A stretch of DNA of 64,000 nt, taken from contig NZ_VLKR01000009.1 of assembly GCF_007830445.1 (NCBI RefSeq), positions 1 to 64,000 on the forward strand, read 5' to 3'. The notes beneath the pieces are model-generated. The model searched no databases. It was not told where the DNA came from and worked only from the letters and a program-made list of their open reading frames with translations. The DNA comes from Sphingobacterium siyangense. Lineage in GTDB: Bacteria > Bacteroidota > Bacteroidia > Sphingobacteriales > Sphingobacteriaceae. The position numbers and the translations under genes are program-made. Below, one piece after another: positions 25,570 to 35,200 of the stretch. Position 1 is the first letter of the stretch; each line of letters starts with the position of its first letter.

Positions 25570-26556
25570 TTACAAGGTATTTTTTAGCTTACTCGGTGGG
25601 ATTCCAAATTTACGTTTAAAGGCGTCCGAAAAATGGCGTTGATTTTTGTAACCAACCAAATCAGAAACTTCACCGATTGTTCGATCTTCATCTAAAATCA
25701 GTTTCTTGGCATGTTCCATTTTTGCGTCATGCCAAAAACCAAAAACAGTCGTACCAAATAGCTCCTTAAAACCTTTTTTCAATGTGAATTCATTGGTACC
25801 CACCAGATGCGCGAGATTGACTAGTGTACTATTGGTATCCATATTTTTTAGTAGAAACTCACGAACGGCATATATCTTATCGATATCGGCTTTTTTTAAC
25901 GAAACTGCTACAAAATCCTCTTCCTGAAACTGTTCCAATTGAAGAAGCAAGAGCTCCATAATCTTTGCTTCCAGGAAAATTTTCTTAAAAATTCCCTTTC
26001 GTTGACAATTGATTATATCGTCGATAATTTCATACATATCGTGGGTAATCCGTCTATGCATATTGGTCAGCAATCCCGATTTACCACGGTCAATAGCATT
26101 CCGAAAATCTGCAAAGAATTTATAATCTTCGGGCAGGAATCTTTTAAAAAATTCGGGCGATAAGTTTATTTCACATAACTGAAACTCCTGATTCCCCCAC
26201 TCCATTTGACCACACATTGAATTTCCGTAAATAATATTATGCTGGTATGTCTCAAAATTTACACCTAAGGGCATCATTTCGCCACTCGCCTGACTATTGC
26301 CTTTTAAGGCAAAGTGCATTTCAACTGTTTCAAAATCACTTTCAAAACGAAACCGCATCCGTTTAAATAACTGTGCATGACCGTAACCAATATGAATACC
26401 ATCGAAGAAAACCTCCTTATAAAAACCTTTTCCAAATGTAGTATCTAAATGTGTTACAGATTCATAAATTCCAGTGTCGACAGAAAAGTAGGTACTTGGG
26501 TAAGTCCGCTCCAATAATAAATTGGGTGAATCAATATCATATAATCTTAGTGCCAT
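25570..26556 (-). CDS. AraC-family regulator, PchR-like
   Basis: A 328-residue regulator with an N-terminal ligand-type domain and a C-terminal AraC double helix-turn-helix (about 225-326). The motifs are LVNLAHLVGTNEFTLKKGFKELFG and TIGEVSDLVGYKNQRHFSDAFKRKFG. Its arrangement resembles PchR-type regulators that sense ferric siderophores. The gene is upstream of and co-directional with the siderophore-interacting protein, separated by 175 bases containing that gene's own promoter. Regulation of the iron cluster is inferred from position. Confidence 0.88.
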   Translation of the reverse strand: MALRLYDIDSPNLLLERTYPSTYFSVDTGIYESVTHLDTTFGKGFYKEVFFDGIHIGYGHAQLFKRMRFRFESDFETVEMHFALKGNSQASGEMMPLGVNFETYQHNIIYGNSMCGQMEWGNQEFQLCEINLSPEFFKRFLPEDYKFFADFRNAIDRGKSGLLTNMHRRITHDMYEIIDDIINCQRKGIFKKIFLEAKIMELLLLQLEQFQEEDFVAVSLKKADIDKIYAVREFLLKNMDTNSTLVNLAHLVGTNEFTLKKGFKELFGTTVFGFWHDAKMEHAKKLILDEDRTIGEVSDLVGYKNQRHFSDAFKRKFGIPPSKLKNTL

Positions 26557-26702
26557 TTTTAATTCCTTTTAGGATTCAAATAGTCTTACGCACATTAGGC
26601 AATATACCTTAACAGAAATATTCCCTTCGACGGACATTTTACTCCTTTATGCAGACCCCATAACAATAGAATGCCTGCTATCTTTGACTAAAGTATAAAA
26701 TT

Positions 26703-26721
26703 ATTTAGAATCATTCTTAAT
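26703..26721 (+). promoter_or_regulatory. Fur-like palindrome
   Basis: ATTTAGAATCATTCTTAAT centred on base 26712: AGAAT and ATTCT around one base, with further matching flanks. It lies 20 bases before the ATG of the ABC ATPase fragment and in the divergent gap to the AraC gene. Nearly the same sequence overlaps the promoter at 25449-25467. Confidence 0.5.
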
Positions 26722-26741
26722 TATTTGAAAAATAATTCACT

Positions 26742-27002
26742 ATGGATACAAATAGAAATCAGGATATGGCAGACAACTTTCCACTCATCCAGGATAGCAT
26801 TTATAATAACATCAAGATTGCCAATCCAAATGCAACGAAACATGACATTATTTTAGCCGCAGAAAAAGCGAAAGTCTTAGATTTCGCCTGGGAATTTCCA
26901 AAGGGGCTCGACACATGGATTGATGATAGCAGATATCCTTTATCCAGCATACAACAACAACAAATTCAACTGGCCCGTAAATTTTTAAGGGCATTGTCGT
27001 AA
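26742..27002 (+). CDS. Orphan fragment of an ABC-transporter ATPase domain
   Basis: 86 residues that align with the middle of an exporter-type nucleotide-binding domain. The part from after the Q loop reads FPLIQDSIYNNIKIANPNATKHDI, then AAEKAKVLDFAWEFPKGLDTWI, then a degenerate signature LSSIQQQQIQLARKFLRA in place of LSGGQRQRIAIARALLR. Walker A, Walker B and the H loop are absent. It has its own ATG, a Fur-like box upstream and a hairpin over its stop, so it may still be expressed. It is probably a remnant; a regulatory mini-protein is possible but unsupported. It cannot supply the ATPase missing from the exporter at 11953. Confidence 0.6.
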   Translation: MDTNRNQDMADNFPLIQDSIYNNIKIANPNATKHDIILAAEKAKVLDFAWEFPKGLDTWIDDSRYPLSSIQQQQIQLARKFLRALS

Positions 27003-27014
27003 TGACAATGCCCT
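26988..27014 (+). terminator. Terminator hairpin over the stop of the ABC fragment
   Basis: AGGGCATTGTC and GACAATGCCCT form an 11-bp perfect stem around a 5-base loop that contains the stop codon. Only a short pyrimidine run follows. It also lies 57 bases beyond the convergent betaine-binding protein gene and could serve both. Confidence 0.65.
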
Positions 27015-27070
27015 CCTTATGCTATGCCGGGTAGCGTACTGGGGGAGCATAACTATTTAATCACCTCAGT

Positions 27071-27910
27071 TTACAATAACCAGCCCTTTACGAGATCGTT
27101 ATGTTTCTTGACCCATTCTTTTGCCGTAAATGCTTTGTCCTGGCTTCCCTGCATTTTTGACAACAAATCAGCCATTGTTGATTCATCGAAGTAGACTTTG
27201 GAGAAAAATCGGGCTAGCTCAGGCTGCTCAATGTTAAAGTTTCCCCGTGCAAAAATTTTAATTTGCTCGGCATCACCCAATGTCTTTTTGGGGTCATCCA
27301 AAAACTTCAATTTCATTTTAGCAAACATCCAATGCGGCTGCCAGCCAGCTACCACAATCCAACGTTTTGCTTTGATTGCATTTTGCAATTCCGTGATCAT
27401 AGCTACGGTAGATGAGTTCACATGCTTATAATCGAGGCTATAATCTTTGATCACCTGATCCACGGCACGTGTTATTCCAGCCCCTTTTTCTATTCCAATG
27501 ATCCGTTTATCAAACTCTTTTTCATGTTTTTTCAACTCTTCAATTCCATCAATTGTTACGTAATCCGGTACAACAAGTCCATTTCGCGCATGGTTATAAC
27601 TCGTTCCAAGCTCTTCAATATTGGGGAATTTAGCCACTTTACTTCCATGGGTCAATGGCAGCCAGACATCCATATATAGATCTGTATCGCCATTGTTCAT
27701 GGAGGCTAAGATCATATCTGGCGTAGCCCGCTGGACAACAACATGATATCCCTTTTCTTCCATAATAACTTTTGCGACCTCTGTCATTGCGACCCCTTCG
27801 GCCCAGCCATCGACCATACCGATATGAATAATATTTTTATTCCGACCTGTGCTGCATGACGCAAGCAACAACACCATCAGACACAATACCATACTTTTTA
27901 TTTTCCTCAT
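27071..27910 (-). CDS. opuAC: Glycine betaine ABC transporter, substrate-binding lipoprotein
   Basis: A 279-residue OpuAC/ProX-type binding protein with a lipobox (LLLASC) that anchors it to the inner membrane. Family segments include IHIGMVDGWAEGVAMTEV, GDTDLYMDVWLPLTHG (aromatic ligand-cage region), GIEKGAGITRAVDQVI and VVAGWQPHWMFAKM. It binds glycine betaine or a related quaternary amine for osmoprotection. It is the last gene of the operon, with its start 1 base after the permease stop. Confidence 0.92.
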   Translation of the reverse strand: MRKIKSMVLCLMVLLLASCSTGRNKNIIHIGMVDGWAEGVAMTEVAKVIMEEKGYHVVVQRATPDMILASMNNGDTDLYMDVWLPLTHGSKVAKFPNIEELGTSYNHARNGLVVPDYVTIDGIEELKKHEKEFDKRIIGIEKGAGITRAVDQVIKDYSLDYKHVNSSTVAMITELQNAIKAKRWIVVAGWQPHWMFAKMKLKFLDDPKKTLGDAEQIKIFARGNFNIEQPELARFFSKVYFDESTMADLLSKMQGSQDKAFTAKEWVKKHNDLVKGWLL

Positions 27911-27911
27911 A

Positions 27912-28739
27912 CTATGCTTTCTTTTTTACAAAGCCCTGCGTGATTCGATCCAAAATAATAGCGAGAATCACAACGGACAAACCACTTTCAAAACCAAGAC
28001 CAATATCCAAGTTATTAATACCCTCAAGCACTTTTTCTCCCAAGCCACCAGCAGCAATCATTCCGGCAATAACAACCATAGATAAAGACAGTAATATGGT
28101 CTGATTGATCCCTGCTAAGATTGTTTTTGTAGCCAAGGGCAGTTCTACTTTAAATAAGATCTGACTATTGGTCGCGCCAAATGAACGTGCAGCTTCAACG
28201 ATATCTTTTGGAACCGCATCAATCCCTAAAGTCGTCAAACGGACGGCAGGTGGCATAGCGAAAATAATGGTAGCAAAAGCTCCCGGGACTTTACCGATAC
28301 TAAAAAATAACACCGCTGGAATCAAGTAAACAAAGGCAGGCATCGTCTGCATTAAATCAAGTAAGGGCCGAATGATTTTCGCTGCTAGTTTATTCTTCGC
28401 GGCCCACACACCCAAAGGAACTGATATAACCAATGCTGTTAGTGTAGCGACCAACACCAGGGCCAAAGTCTCCATCGTTGCAATCCAAAATCCCATCAGA
28501 TAGATCAATGTTAATCCCACCAACGTTGTCAATGCAACCCCTTTCCCAGATTTCCACCAGGCTAAACCTGTAAATAATGCGATGATAATAAAAAAAGGTA
28601 TCGTTGTTAGCACCCATTCCAGTCCAATAATGGATGCATTCCCCGTATTTTTTATCAAGTTAAAAAATGGTTCTAAATGATCTGTCAGCCAATTTACAGC
28701 TACAGCGATGTATTGTCCTATATCGATTACTTTATTCAT
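27912..28739 (-). CDS. opuAB: Glycine betaine ABC transporter, permease
   Basis: A 275-residue permease of the ProW/OpuAB family. Six or so helices are visible. The cytoplasmic EAA-type loop lies near IVEAARSFGATNSQILFKVELPLA, where it contacts the ATPase, and AGINQTILLSLSMVVIAGMIAAGGLG is typical of the family. It follows the ATPase gene by 2 bases and precedes the binding protein by 1. Confidence 0.93.
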   Translation of the reverse strand: MNKVIDIGQYIAVAVNWLTDHLEPFFNLIKNTGNASIIGLEWVLTTIPFFIIIALFTGLAWWKSGKGVALTTLVGLTLIYLMGFWIATMETLALVLVATLTALVISVPLGVWAAKNKLAAKIIRPLLDLMQTMPAFVYLIPAVLFFSIGKVPGAFATIIFAMPPAVRLTTLGIDAVPKDIVEAARSFGATNSQILFKVELPLATKTILAGINQTILLSLSMVVIAGMIAAGGLGEKVLEGINNLDIGLGFESGLSVVILAIILDRITQGFVKKKA

Positions 28740-28741
28740 TT

Positions 28742-29983
28742 CTACTGATTATTTGCTTTCTCTTTTAATTCAATAATTTCTTCTTCATTATACTTTGTCG
28801 CTTCGATAATCAACGATGTCTGTGTTACGATCCCCAACAAACGATTATGTTCATTCACCACAGCGATTGGCGACCGGATCTCCGATATCAGGGGCAACAT
28901 TTCTTCAACGGTCACCTCTTTTGATACTGTTGGAACGGTAGTATGTATAATGGATTCTACGGTAGGTTCCCTACGCTTTGCAGATTGAATGACTTCATTC
29001 ATGTGAACAAAACCAAGAAAAGTCTCATGAGCATCAACTACAGGGAGAATTTCAATTCCTGTCGACCGCATTTTCCGTAGAGCCCCCTCAGGGCCATCTT
29101 TTTTGAAACGTACAACAGTAGGTTTCTCAAACATCAGGGAACCTGCCGAAATGATAGACTTGCGATCCACTTTTTCAACGAAGGCTTTAACATAGTCACT
29201 TGCTGGATTTGTCAAGATATCTTCCGCGGTACCGATCTGTTCGATGACACCATCCTTCATAATAGCAATACGATCGCCCAATTTGATTGCTTCATCGAGA
29301 TCATGGGTAATAAAAACGATCGTCTTTTGTAAATTATCCTGCAACTCCAATAGCTGATCTTGCATTTCGGTTTTAATCAGGGGATCTAGTGCTGAAAATG
29401 CCTCATCCATCAGCAATACTTCGGGATCATTGGCAAGTGCCCGAGCCAGTCCAACCCGCTGTTGCATACCACCAGATAACTGAGACGGTAACTGTTGCTC
29501 AAATCCACTCAGTCCTACTACATCCAGCGCTTTCTGAGCTTTAGATTCCCGTTTTTCCCGTTCTTCCCCTCTTAGTTCTAAACCAAAAGCGGCATTGCTT
29601 AATACGGTATGATGTGGCAACAGACCAAACTTTTGAAAGACCATACTCATTTCTGTCCTACGGACTTCAAGAAGATCTTTATTATTTTTCCCTGTAATAT
29701 CCTCTCCATTGACAAATACCTTTCCCGATGTAGGTTCGTTCAATCGATTAAGACAACGGAGCAGCGTAGATTTCCCACTCCCTGATAGTCCCATTATAAC
29801 AAAGAATTCACCCTCGAAGATTTCAAAATTAGCTTTGTTGATTCCGATCGTGCAATCTGTCTTTGCCAAGATTTCTTTTTTGGAGAAACCCTCATTTAGT
29901 AATTTCAAAGCTTGCTTCTTCTGTTTTCCGAAAACAAGTACCAAGTCTTCAACTTTTACTTTTACCTTACTAGTTTTATCCAT
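28742..29983 (-). CDS. opuAA: Glycine betaine ABC transporter, ATPase with CBS pair
   Basis: A 413-residue ATPase of the ProV/OpuAA family. Walker A is GLSGSGKST, the signature LSGGMQQRVGLARAL and Walker B LLMDEAFSALD. A C-terminal CBS pair (about 280-400) in this family senses ionic strength or cyclic-di-AMP. The N-terminal extension KLLNEGFSKKEILAKTDCTIGINKANF is also typical. It is the first gene of the opu operon. The mapped -7 box is about 340 bases upstream, implying a long leader. Confidence 0.93.
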   Translation of the reverse strand: MDKTSKVKVKVEDLVLVFGKQKKQALKLLNEGFSKKEILAKTDCTIGINKANFEIFEGEFFVIMGLSGSGKSTLLRCLNRLNEPTSGKVFVNGEDITGKNNKDLLEVRRTEMSMVFQKFGLLPHHTVLSNAAFGLELRGEEREKRESKAQKALDVVGLSGFEQQLPSQLSGGMQQRVGLARALANDPEVLLMDEAFSALDPLIKTEMQDQLLELQDNLQKTIVFITHDLDEAIKLGDRIAIMKDGVIEQIGTAEDILTNPASDYVKAFVEKVDRKSIISAGSLMFEKPTVVRFKKDGPEGALRKMRSTGIEILPVVDAHETFLGFVHMNEVIQSAKRREPTVESIIHTTVPTVSKEVTVEEMLPLISEIRSPIAVVNEHNRLLGIVTQTSLIIEATKYNEEEIIELKEKANNQ

Positions 29984-30406
29984 TTTTTAATTTTTTTAAA
30001 CATAAATAAACCATAAGGGCATGAGTGATCCACTAAGGCCATACGCCTACGCTATTTTCTTACAAATAAAAATATCCCTACAGTTGAGTTCGTTTGATCG
30101 AAATCTTACTCTTACAGTTCAATCAACTTATTAACTAACATACTTTACTCTCGGTTCGGTAAGAGCAATGATGAAAAAGAAACTAATCTTTTAAAGACGA
30201 AATGCTCCATTCAAAAAGCATCTCCAAAATATACTTCAACAAGTATAACGAACAACCTAGGCTGTGCCAAAGGCACAAAGCCATAGCGGAATAAACTCAC
30301 GCCATTCTGTCTTTTGACAGTACAAAGGTACGAAAAATAAATTAAACGTCTTTTCCCCACCATATACAACTAAAATACAGATAGTTAAAAAAAACGTCGT
30401 TATGTT
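29984..30406 (-). promoter_or_regulatory. Long leader and promoter of the betaine operon (no gene seen)
   Basis: No ORF of note. On the minus strand TACCTTTG (30330-30323) is a perfect -7 element, so the leader would be about 330 bases. It begins with CTGTC-AAAA-GACAG, then a larger stem-loop around TGTGCC-TTT-GGCACA flanked by GGC and GCC (about 30255-30283). More imperfect hairpins occur near 30020-30050. Such a leader suggests RNA-level control, but I do not recognise a known riboswitch class. Confidence 0.45.
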
Positions 30407-30454
30407 AAAAAAATACGATCAGCAGGCGAAGGGCTCGACCACTGATCGTATTTT
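30407..30454 (-). terminator. Terminator of the second SusC/SusD operon
   Basis: AAAATACGATCAG pairs with CTGATCGTATTTT around a 19-base loop, with seven T in all on the minus-strand 3' side. It begins 11 bases after the susD stop. Confidence 0.8.
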
Positions 30455-30464
30455 CTAAGGGGTA

Positions 30465-32206
30465 TTATTCTCCCCAGTTTGGATTTTGGATGAGGTTAGG
30501 ATTTAACTGTCGTTCTTGAACAGGTATTGGATATAAATAGTCTTTCTTTTCATCGAAAACTTTTTTGATATGTGCGTTAATAATCACATTTCCTTTATTT
30601 CCATTTTCCAATAAGATTTCCGACCCTAATTTCAATAACTGAATGCCTGAAGCACTAGGCTTGTCACCTTCATAAATCCAAACGTCATCTTTACCATCAT
30701 TATCTAGATCAAACTTACCTGTACCTGGAAAATACATCCCTTTAAATTGCCTTGTGACCAACTGCCCGCTTTTCCATCTTAAGATATCATCCCAACGGAA
30801 AGACTCCATAACCAATTCCACACGTCGTTCTCTTCTTATTTCCAATAGTACCCCCTTCATATCACCAACTACATTCGGATAATCTTTAGCTAAAAATGCA
30901 TCTGGGTTTGATTTAGCCGCTTGCAGATTTAGATTTGGCATACCTACACGATCGCGTAACAACTTAATTGATTTGTCCAAATCAGCCTGGCTCAATGTAC
31001 CTAACTCTGCTTTCGCTTCAGCATAATTCAATAAAACCTCGGCATACCTAAAAATAGGCATATCATTTTCAGAACGATTGTAATTATCATACTTTACATC
31101 ACCTACAAATTTGATCAATTGATATCCCGTTACCGAATTCCCAAAGTTCGGTGCAACAACAGCAGCACCTCCTATACGCTTATAGCCTGGTGTACGTATC
31201 GTCTGGCTTAGGCGTGGATCACGATTTAGAACCTCTTCTTTAAACATCATTGTTTGGTAATTCGATTTATCGGTAAACCTCGTTCCATCTTTCATCAGAT
31301 AAGAATCCACCAAATTTTTATCCAATCCAGGTTTCCCATAGGAAGCCGTGATCGTATAATAATTTACATTGTGCCAAATTTGCAAAGCATCCGAGAATTT
31401 CCGCGCTAAAATAACCTCTTGCGGCAAACTATTAACACTATAAAACAACGCACCATAAGAGTCTGTTCCCGCGGCATTGTATACACTGTATTGCGCTCCC
31501 TCCATAAGCTTACTGGCTGCATCGGCTGCCTTCTCTAACAAACCGTTTGCATCAGTTAGATTAAATTCTGTGTGATATTTACAAATGTTCCTTCAAAAAG
31601 TGCGACTCGGGATTTTAAGGCCAATGCAGTCCATTTAGTCACTTTTTCATCACTTTTGGTAGCTGATAGATTAGCAATCGCATAGTCCAGATCAGCGAGA
31701 ATATTTGATACAACCAAAGTTCTAGGATCCCTTGCCTTCTTAAGTTGTTCTTCGTCATTTTGGTCAATGACCTTGTCATACCAAGGCACATCTCCAAAAC
31801 GTTTCAGTTTATCGAAATAAAAATATGCCCTAAAAAAACGCGCTTCGGCAGCATAAGGCGCAGCAGTTGTTTCTGAAACTGTATTAAAGCAATTTGCCAA
31901 AAAGTAATTGATATTACGAAGATTTGCCCAAGTCCATCCACCGCCACTTATCGGAACCTGTCTTTTTCCGGTCAATTCATCATCCAATGTTGTCTTAACG
32001 ATATTATCGACCGATTCGTTATAAATACCTTCGGCCGAAGGCAGTGCGGCATCGTAAAATGACTTTGTAAATAGTGCCAAATCCTTTTCAGTTTTAAAGG
32101 AAGCCTCAGGAGTAACCGACGACTCAGGCAAACGCTCCAAATAATCTTTGCTACAAGCCATCATGCCGCAGCTCAACAATGCATATATATATACTATCTT
32201 TTTCAT
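30465..32206 (-). pseudogene. SusD/RagB-like lipoprotein gene with a one-base deletion
   Basis: Two ORFs make one SusD protein. The first (32206-31556) gives the lipoprotein signal (GMMACS), the N-terminal TPR region (AEARFFRAYFYFDKLKRFGDVPWYD) and ends in frame with ALALKSRVALFEGTF, then an unrelated VNITQNLI and a stop. In the next frame the sequence continues as KYHTEFNLTDANGLLEKAADAA and runs to 30465 with the normal SusD C-terminus (YLYPIPVQERQLNPNLIQNPNWG). The loss of one base at about 31581-31583 explains it, for instance TTTCGT becoming TTTGT. It is either a real frameshift that kills the protein or a sequencing error. The intact protein would be about 580 residues. Confidence 0.88.
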
Positions 32207-32210
32207 ACTA

Positions 32211-35200
32211 TTAAAATGTTAAATCTAGACCAAATGAAAATGTTTTAGAGATTGGATATGATCTTCCGTTGACCTCTTGAGCCGACTGTTCGGGATCGAT
32301 ATATTTGGAACGGAGCTTAGTCGCCGTCCAAATATTTTCACCTGACACATAAACCCGTGCATTGGCCAATTTCACGCGCTTCAGCCAGGCCTGAGGAACC
32401 GTATATCCTACGGTTAGATTTTTTAGTCTTATATAAGCTAAATCCTGTAAGTAACGATCCGATTTGACGTTCAAAGATCCACGATCATTTAAGGCAATAT
32501 AACCTCGTAGCAGTGGATAATAGGCATTTGCATTTTCAGGCGTCCAAATATCTTGTTCAAAATCCTTCGGTACAAAAGAATAATAGGGTCTTGAGTATGG
32601 CCCCCAAAACTTATCTGCATTTGCTCCAGGCCACCAATGTTGTCGACCTATCCCCTGAAAGAAAGCCGAGATATCGAATCCTTGCCAATTTGCCCCCAAA
32701 TTAAAACCAAATGTATAACGGGGTCTGTTATTCCCGATGATAACTTGATCCCCAGGGTTCATCAATGTATTGTCTCCAGCATCAACCTTTCCATCCGGAA
32801 CTCCATCCTTTCCACCAATGTCAACAAATTTCAAATCTCCAGGATGAAGCTTAGACCAGTCTCCCGGTGCAGCCAACCGTTGTTTGTCCACATAATCCTG
32901 ATTAACTTTCCAATTGTCAATTTCCGCCTGAGACTGAAAAAATCCATCGGTCCTATAACCCCAAATTTCGCCCAAAGTCTGGCCAACGTAATAGTTACTC
33001 AGCAACATTTCCTTATTGTCAAAACGCGTAATCTTCGCTTTGGAATCCGATAGTCCCAATCCAACATTATAGCCAAAAGGTTTTCCATCCAGCTCCAGTT
33101 GATCCCGCCAGGCCACAGAAAGCTCCCAGCCCTTATTCTGTAAGTCGCCTGCATTGGTCCGAGGTGAACCGGAACCAAAAACCGCTGGCAATGTCTTACC
33201 TGGGATCAACATATCCAACGTATTTCGAATAAAATAGTCAGCAGAAACACTCAAACGATTTCTAAAAAATTCAAGATCTGTTCCAAAATTTAACGTATTC
33301 GTCCTCTCCCAGGTTAAATCAGCTGAAATTGGTGTCGGAGCACTCAGGTATTGTGTTTTTGTACCATTGGTTATGTAATTGGACAACCCTGCATTCAACA
33401 ATTGGATATAACCATACTCAGCAGCCTCTTGCGCATTACCCAATGCCCCATAAGAAACTCTAAATTTAGCTTCATTCAAAACAGGTTTCAGATTTGCCAT
33501 AAAAGACTCCTCAGAGATCCGCCATCCACCCGAAAAAGACGGGAAAAATCCATACCGCTGATTGGACGGAAATTTAGAAGTTCCATCATAGCGACCATTA
33601 ACTTCCAAAAGATATTTCCCTTTATAGTTGTAATTCAGCCTTCCAAAGTATCCTCGTAGTGCCCATGTATTTGCATTTCCGAGTAGTTGCATCTGACCAG
33701 TCCCAAGAGCAAAGTCATTCAGATCCTCTGACAATAGGTTATTATGTGTTCCACCAATTCGTTTGTATCCGGTAGTCTCCTGGTTAAAACCCACCGTAGC
33801 CGCCAACTGATGGTCCCCTAACTGCTTGTTATAATTTGCAAAAAGGTTGAGTGAGTGTTTAGGTCGATTGATAATCGTTTCGGTAAACGTATCATTCCCT
33901 AGGTAATTGATCACTCCCGGGAAAACAGACCAAGGCGCTACAGTTCTCCTATTCCAATTGTGTATAGGGTTATAGGTAAAGGTGTAATTCCCCGTTAAGG
34001 TCAAGTTTGGCGCCAATTGAAATACCGTCTCAAACATATTGATAAACTCATATTTATCCTCGCCTCCTTTTGACTTTCCATGCAACAAATCTGCGTAAAT
34101 ACCATCACCAATATTATAATTGTTCAACTCGGTCCTATATGTTGCTGTACCATCTGGATTCATTGGCACATAAGATGGTAAAGCATGTACCGTTGTCGAA
34201 ATAAAATTATTGTTATTATCTGGACTTGTCGCCCATCCCGGATAGGTATAATTCTGATAATTGAGCTGGGTATTTGCACTTACTTTCAACCAAGGGGTCA
34301 CCTGCGCATTTATGCGCGATCGAACATTATATGCATCGAATTTATCTTGGTTAATTTTCATTAGCCCACCTTTTTCATAAAGACGCCCCGACACATAATA
34401 ATCAATTTTTTCACTACCACCAGAGAAATTCAACGAATGTTCCATCGATGCCTGTGTTTTTCGATACATCTCATTCCACCAATCTGTATTGCCATAATAT
34501 ACATATTGATCTTTTCCATTTCTATTCTGAATCACTACGGAAGGCAGGCTCGGATCTGTTTTTCGTTTCAATAGTTCAGCATAGTCATCTTCTGTATATC
34601 CCGTATAACTATTACCAGTGGCACGAATAAAAGCTTCATCATTTAGTTTCGCGGCATCATATCCGCTCGTCATAAAATCTGTCCGCACAGTCAGTCCAGA
34701 CCAACCAAAATTATTACTATAATTAATGTTCATTTTTCCGGCCTTTCCTTTTTTGGTTGTTACTAGCATAACACCGAATGCCCCTCGAGCTCCATAAATC
34801 GCTGCAGCAGAAGCATCTTTTAAAACGGATATCGATTCAATATCACGCGGATTGATAGTATTGATATTACCTGGGACACCATCAATGAGAATAAGAGGTT
34901 GTGCATTAGCTGAGTTTATCGAAGCAAAGCCCCGGATATTAACATTCCCTTCCCCTCCTGGCCTACCATTGGTAAATGTAATATTCAAATTTGGTATTGC
35001 TCCCTGCAAAGCCTGAGTAGCATTGGCAACTGGACGGTTTTCAAGTATCTTCGCATCAATCTGTGTAACAGCACCCGTTAAGTTTACCTTTTTTTGCTTA
35101 CCATACCCGACAACAATTACTTCATCAAGCGATTGATCTGTAGAAACCAGCTGAATCGTTAAAGTTGTTGCCTCTACTTTTACTTGCTGTGTTTCAAAAC

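Noticed and set aside
26742..27002. The ABC ATPase fragment as the missing ATPase of the exporter at 11953-12954
   Set aside because: It lacks Walker A, Walker B and the H loop and could not hydrolyse ATP. It is also 14 kb away in an iron-type context.
30255..30320. A known riboswitch class in the betaine-operon leader
   Set aside because: The stems do not match any consensus I can recognise (SAM, c-di-AMP ydaO, glycine). I report only a structured leader.
31541..31556. The second susD half as an independent gene starting at TTG 31541
   Set aside because: It lacks a signal peptide and the N-terminal SusD half, and it joins the upstream half after restoring a single base.
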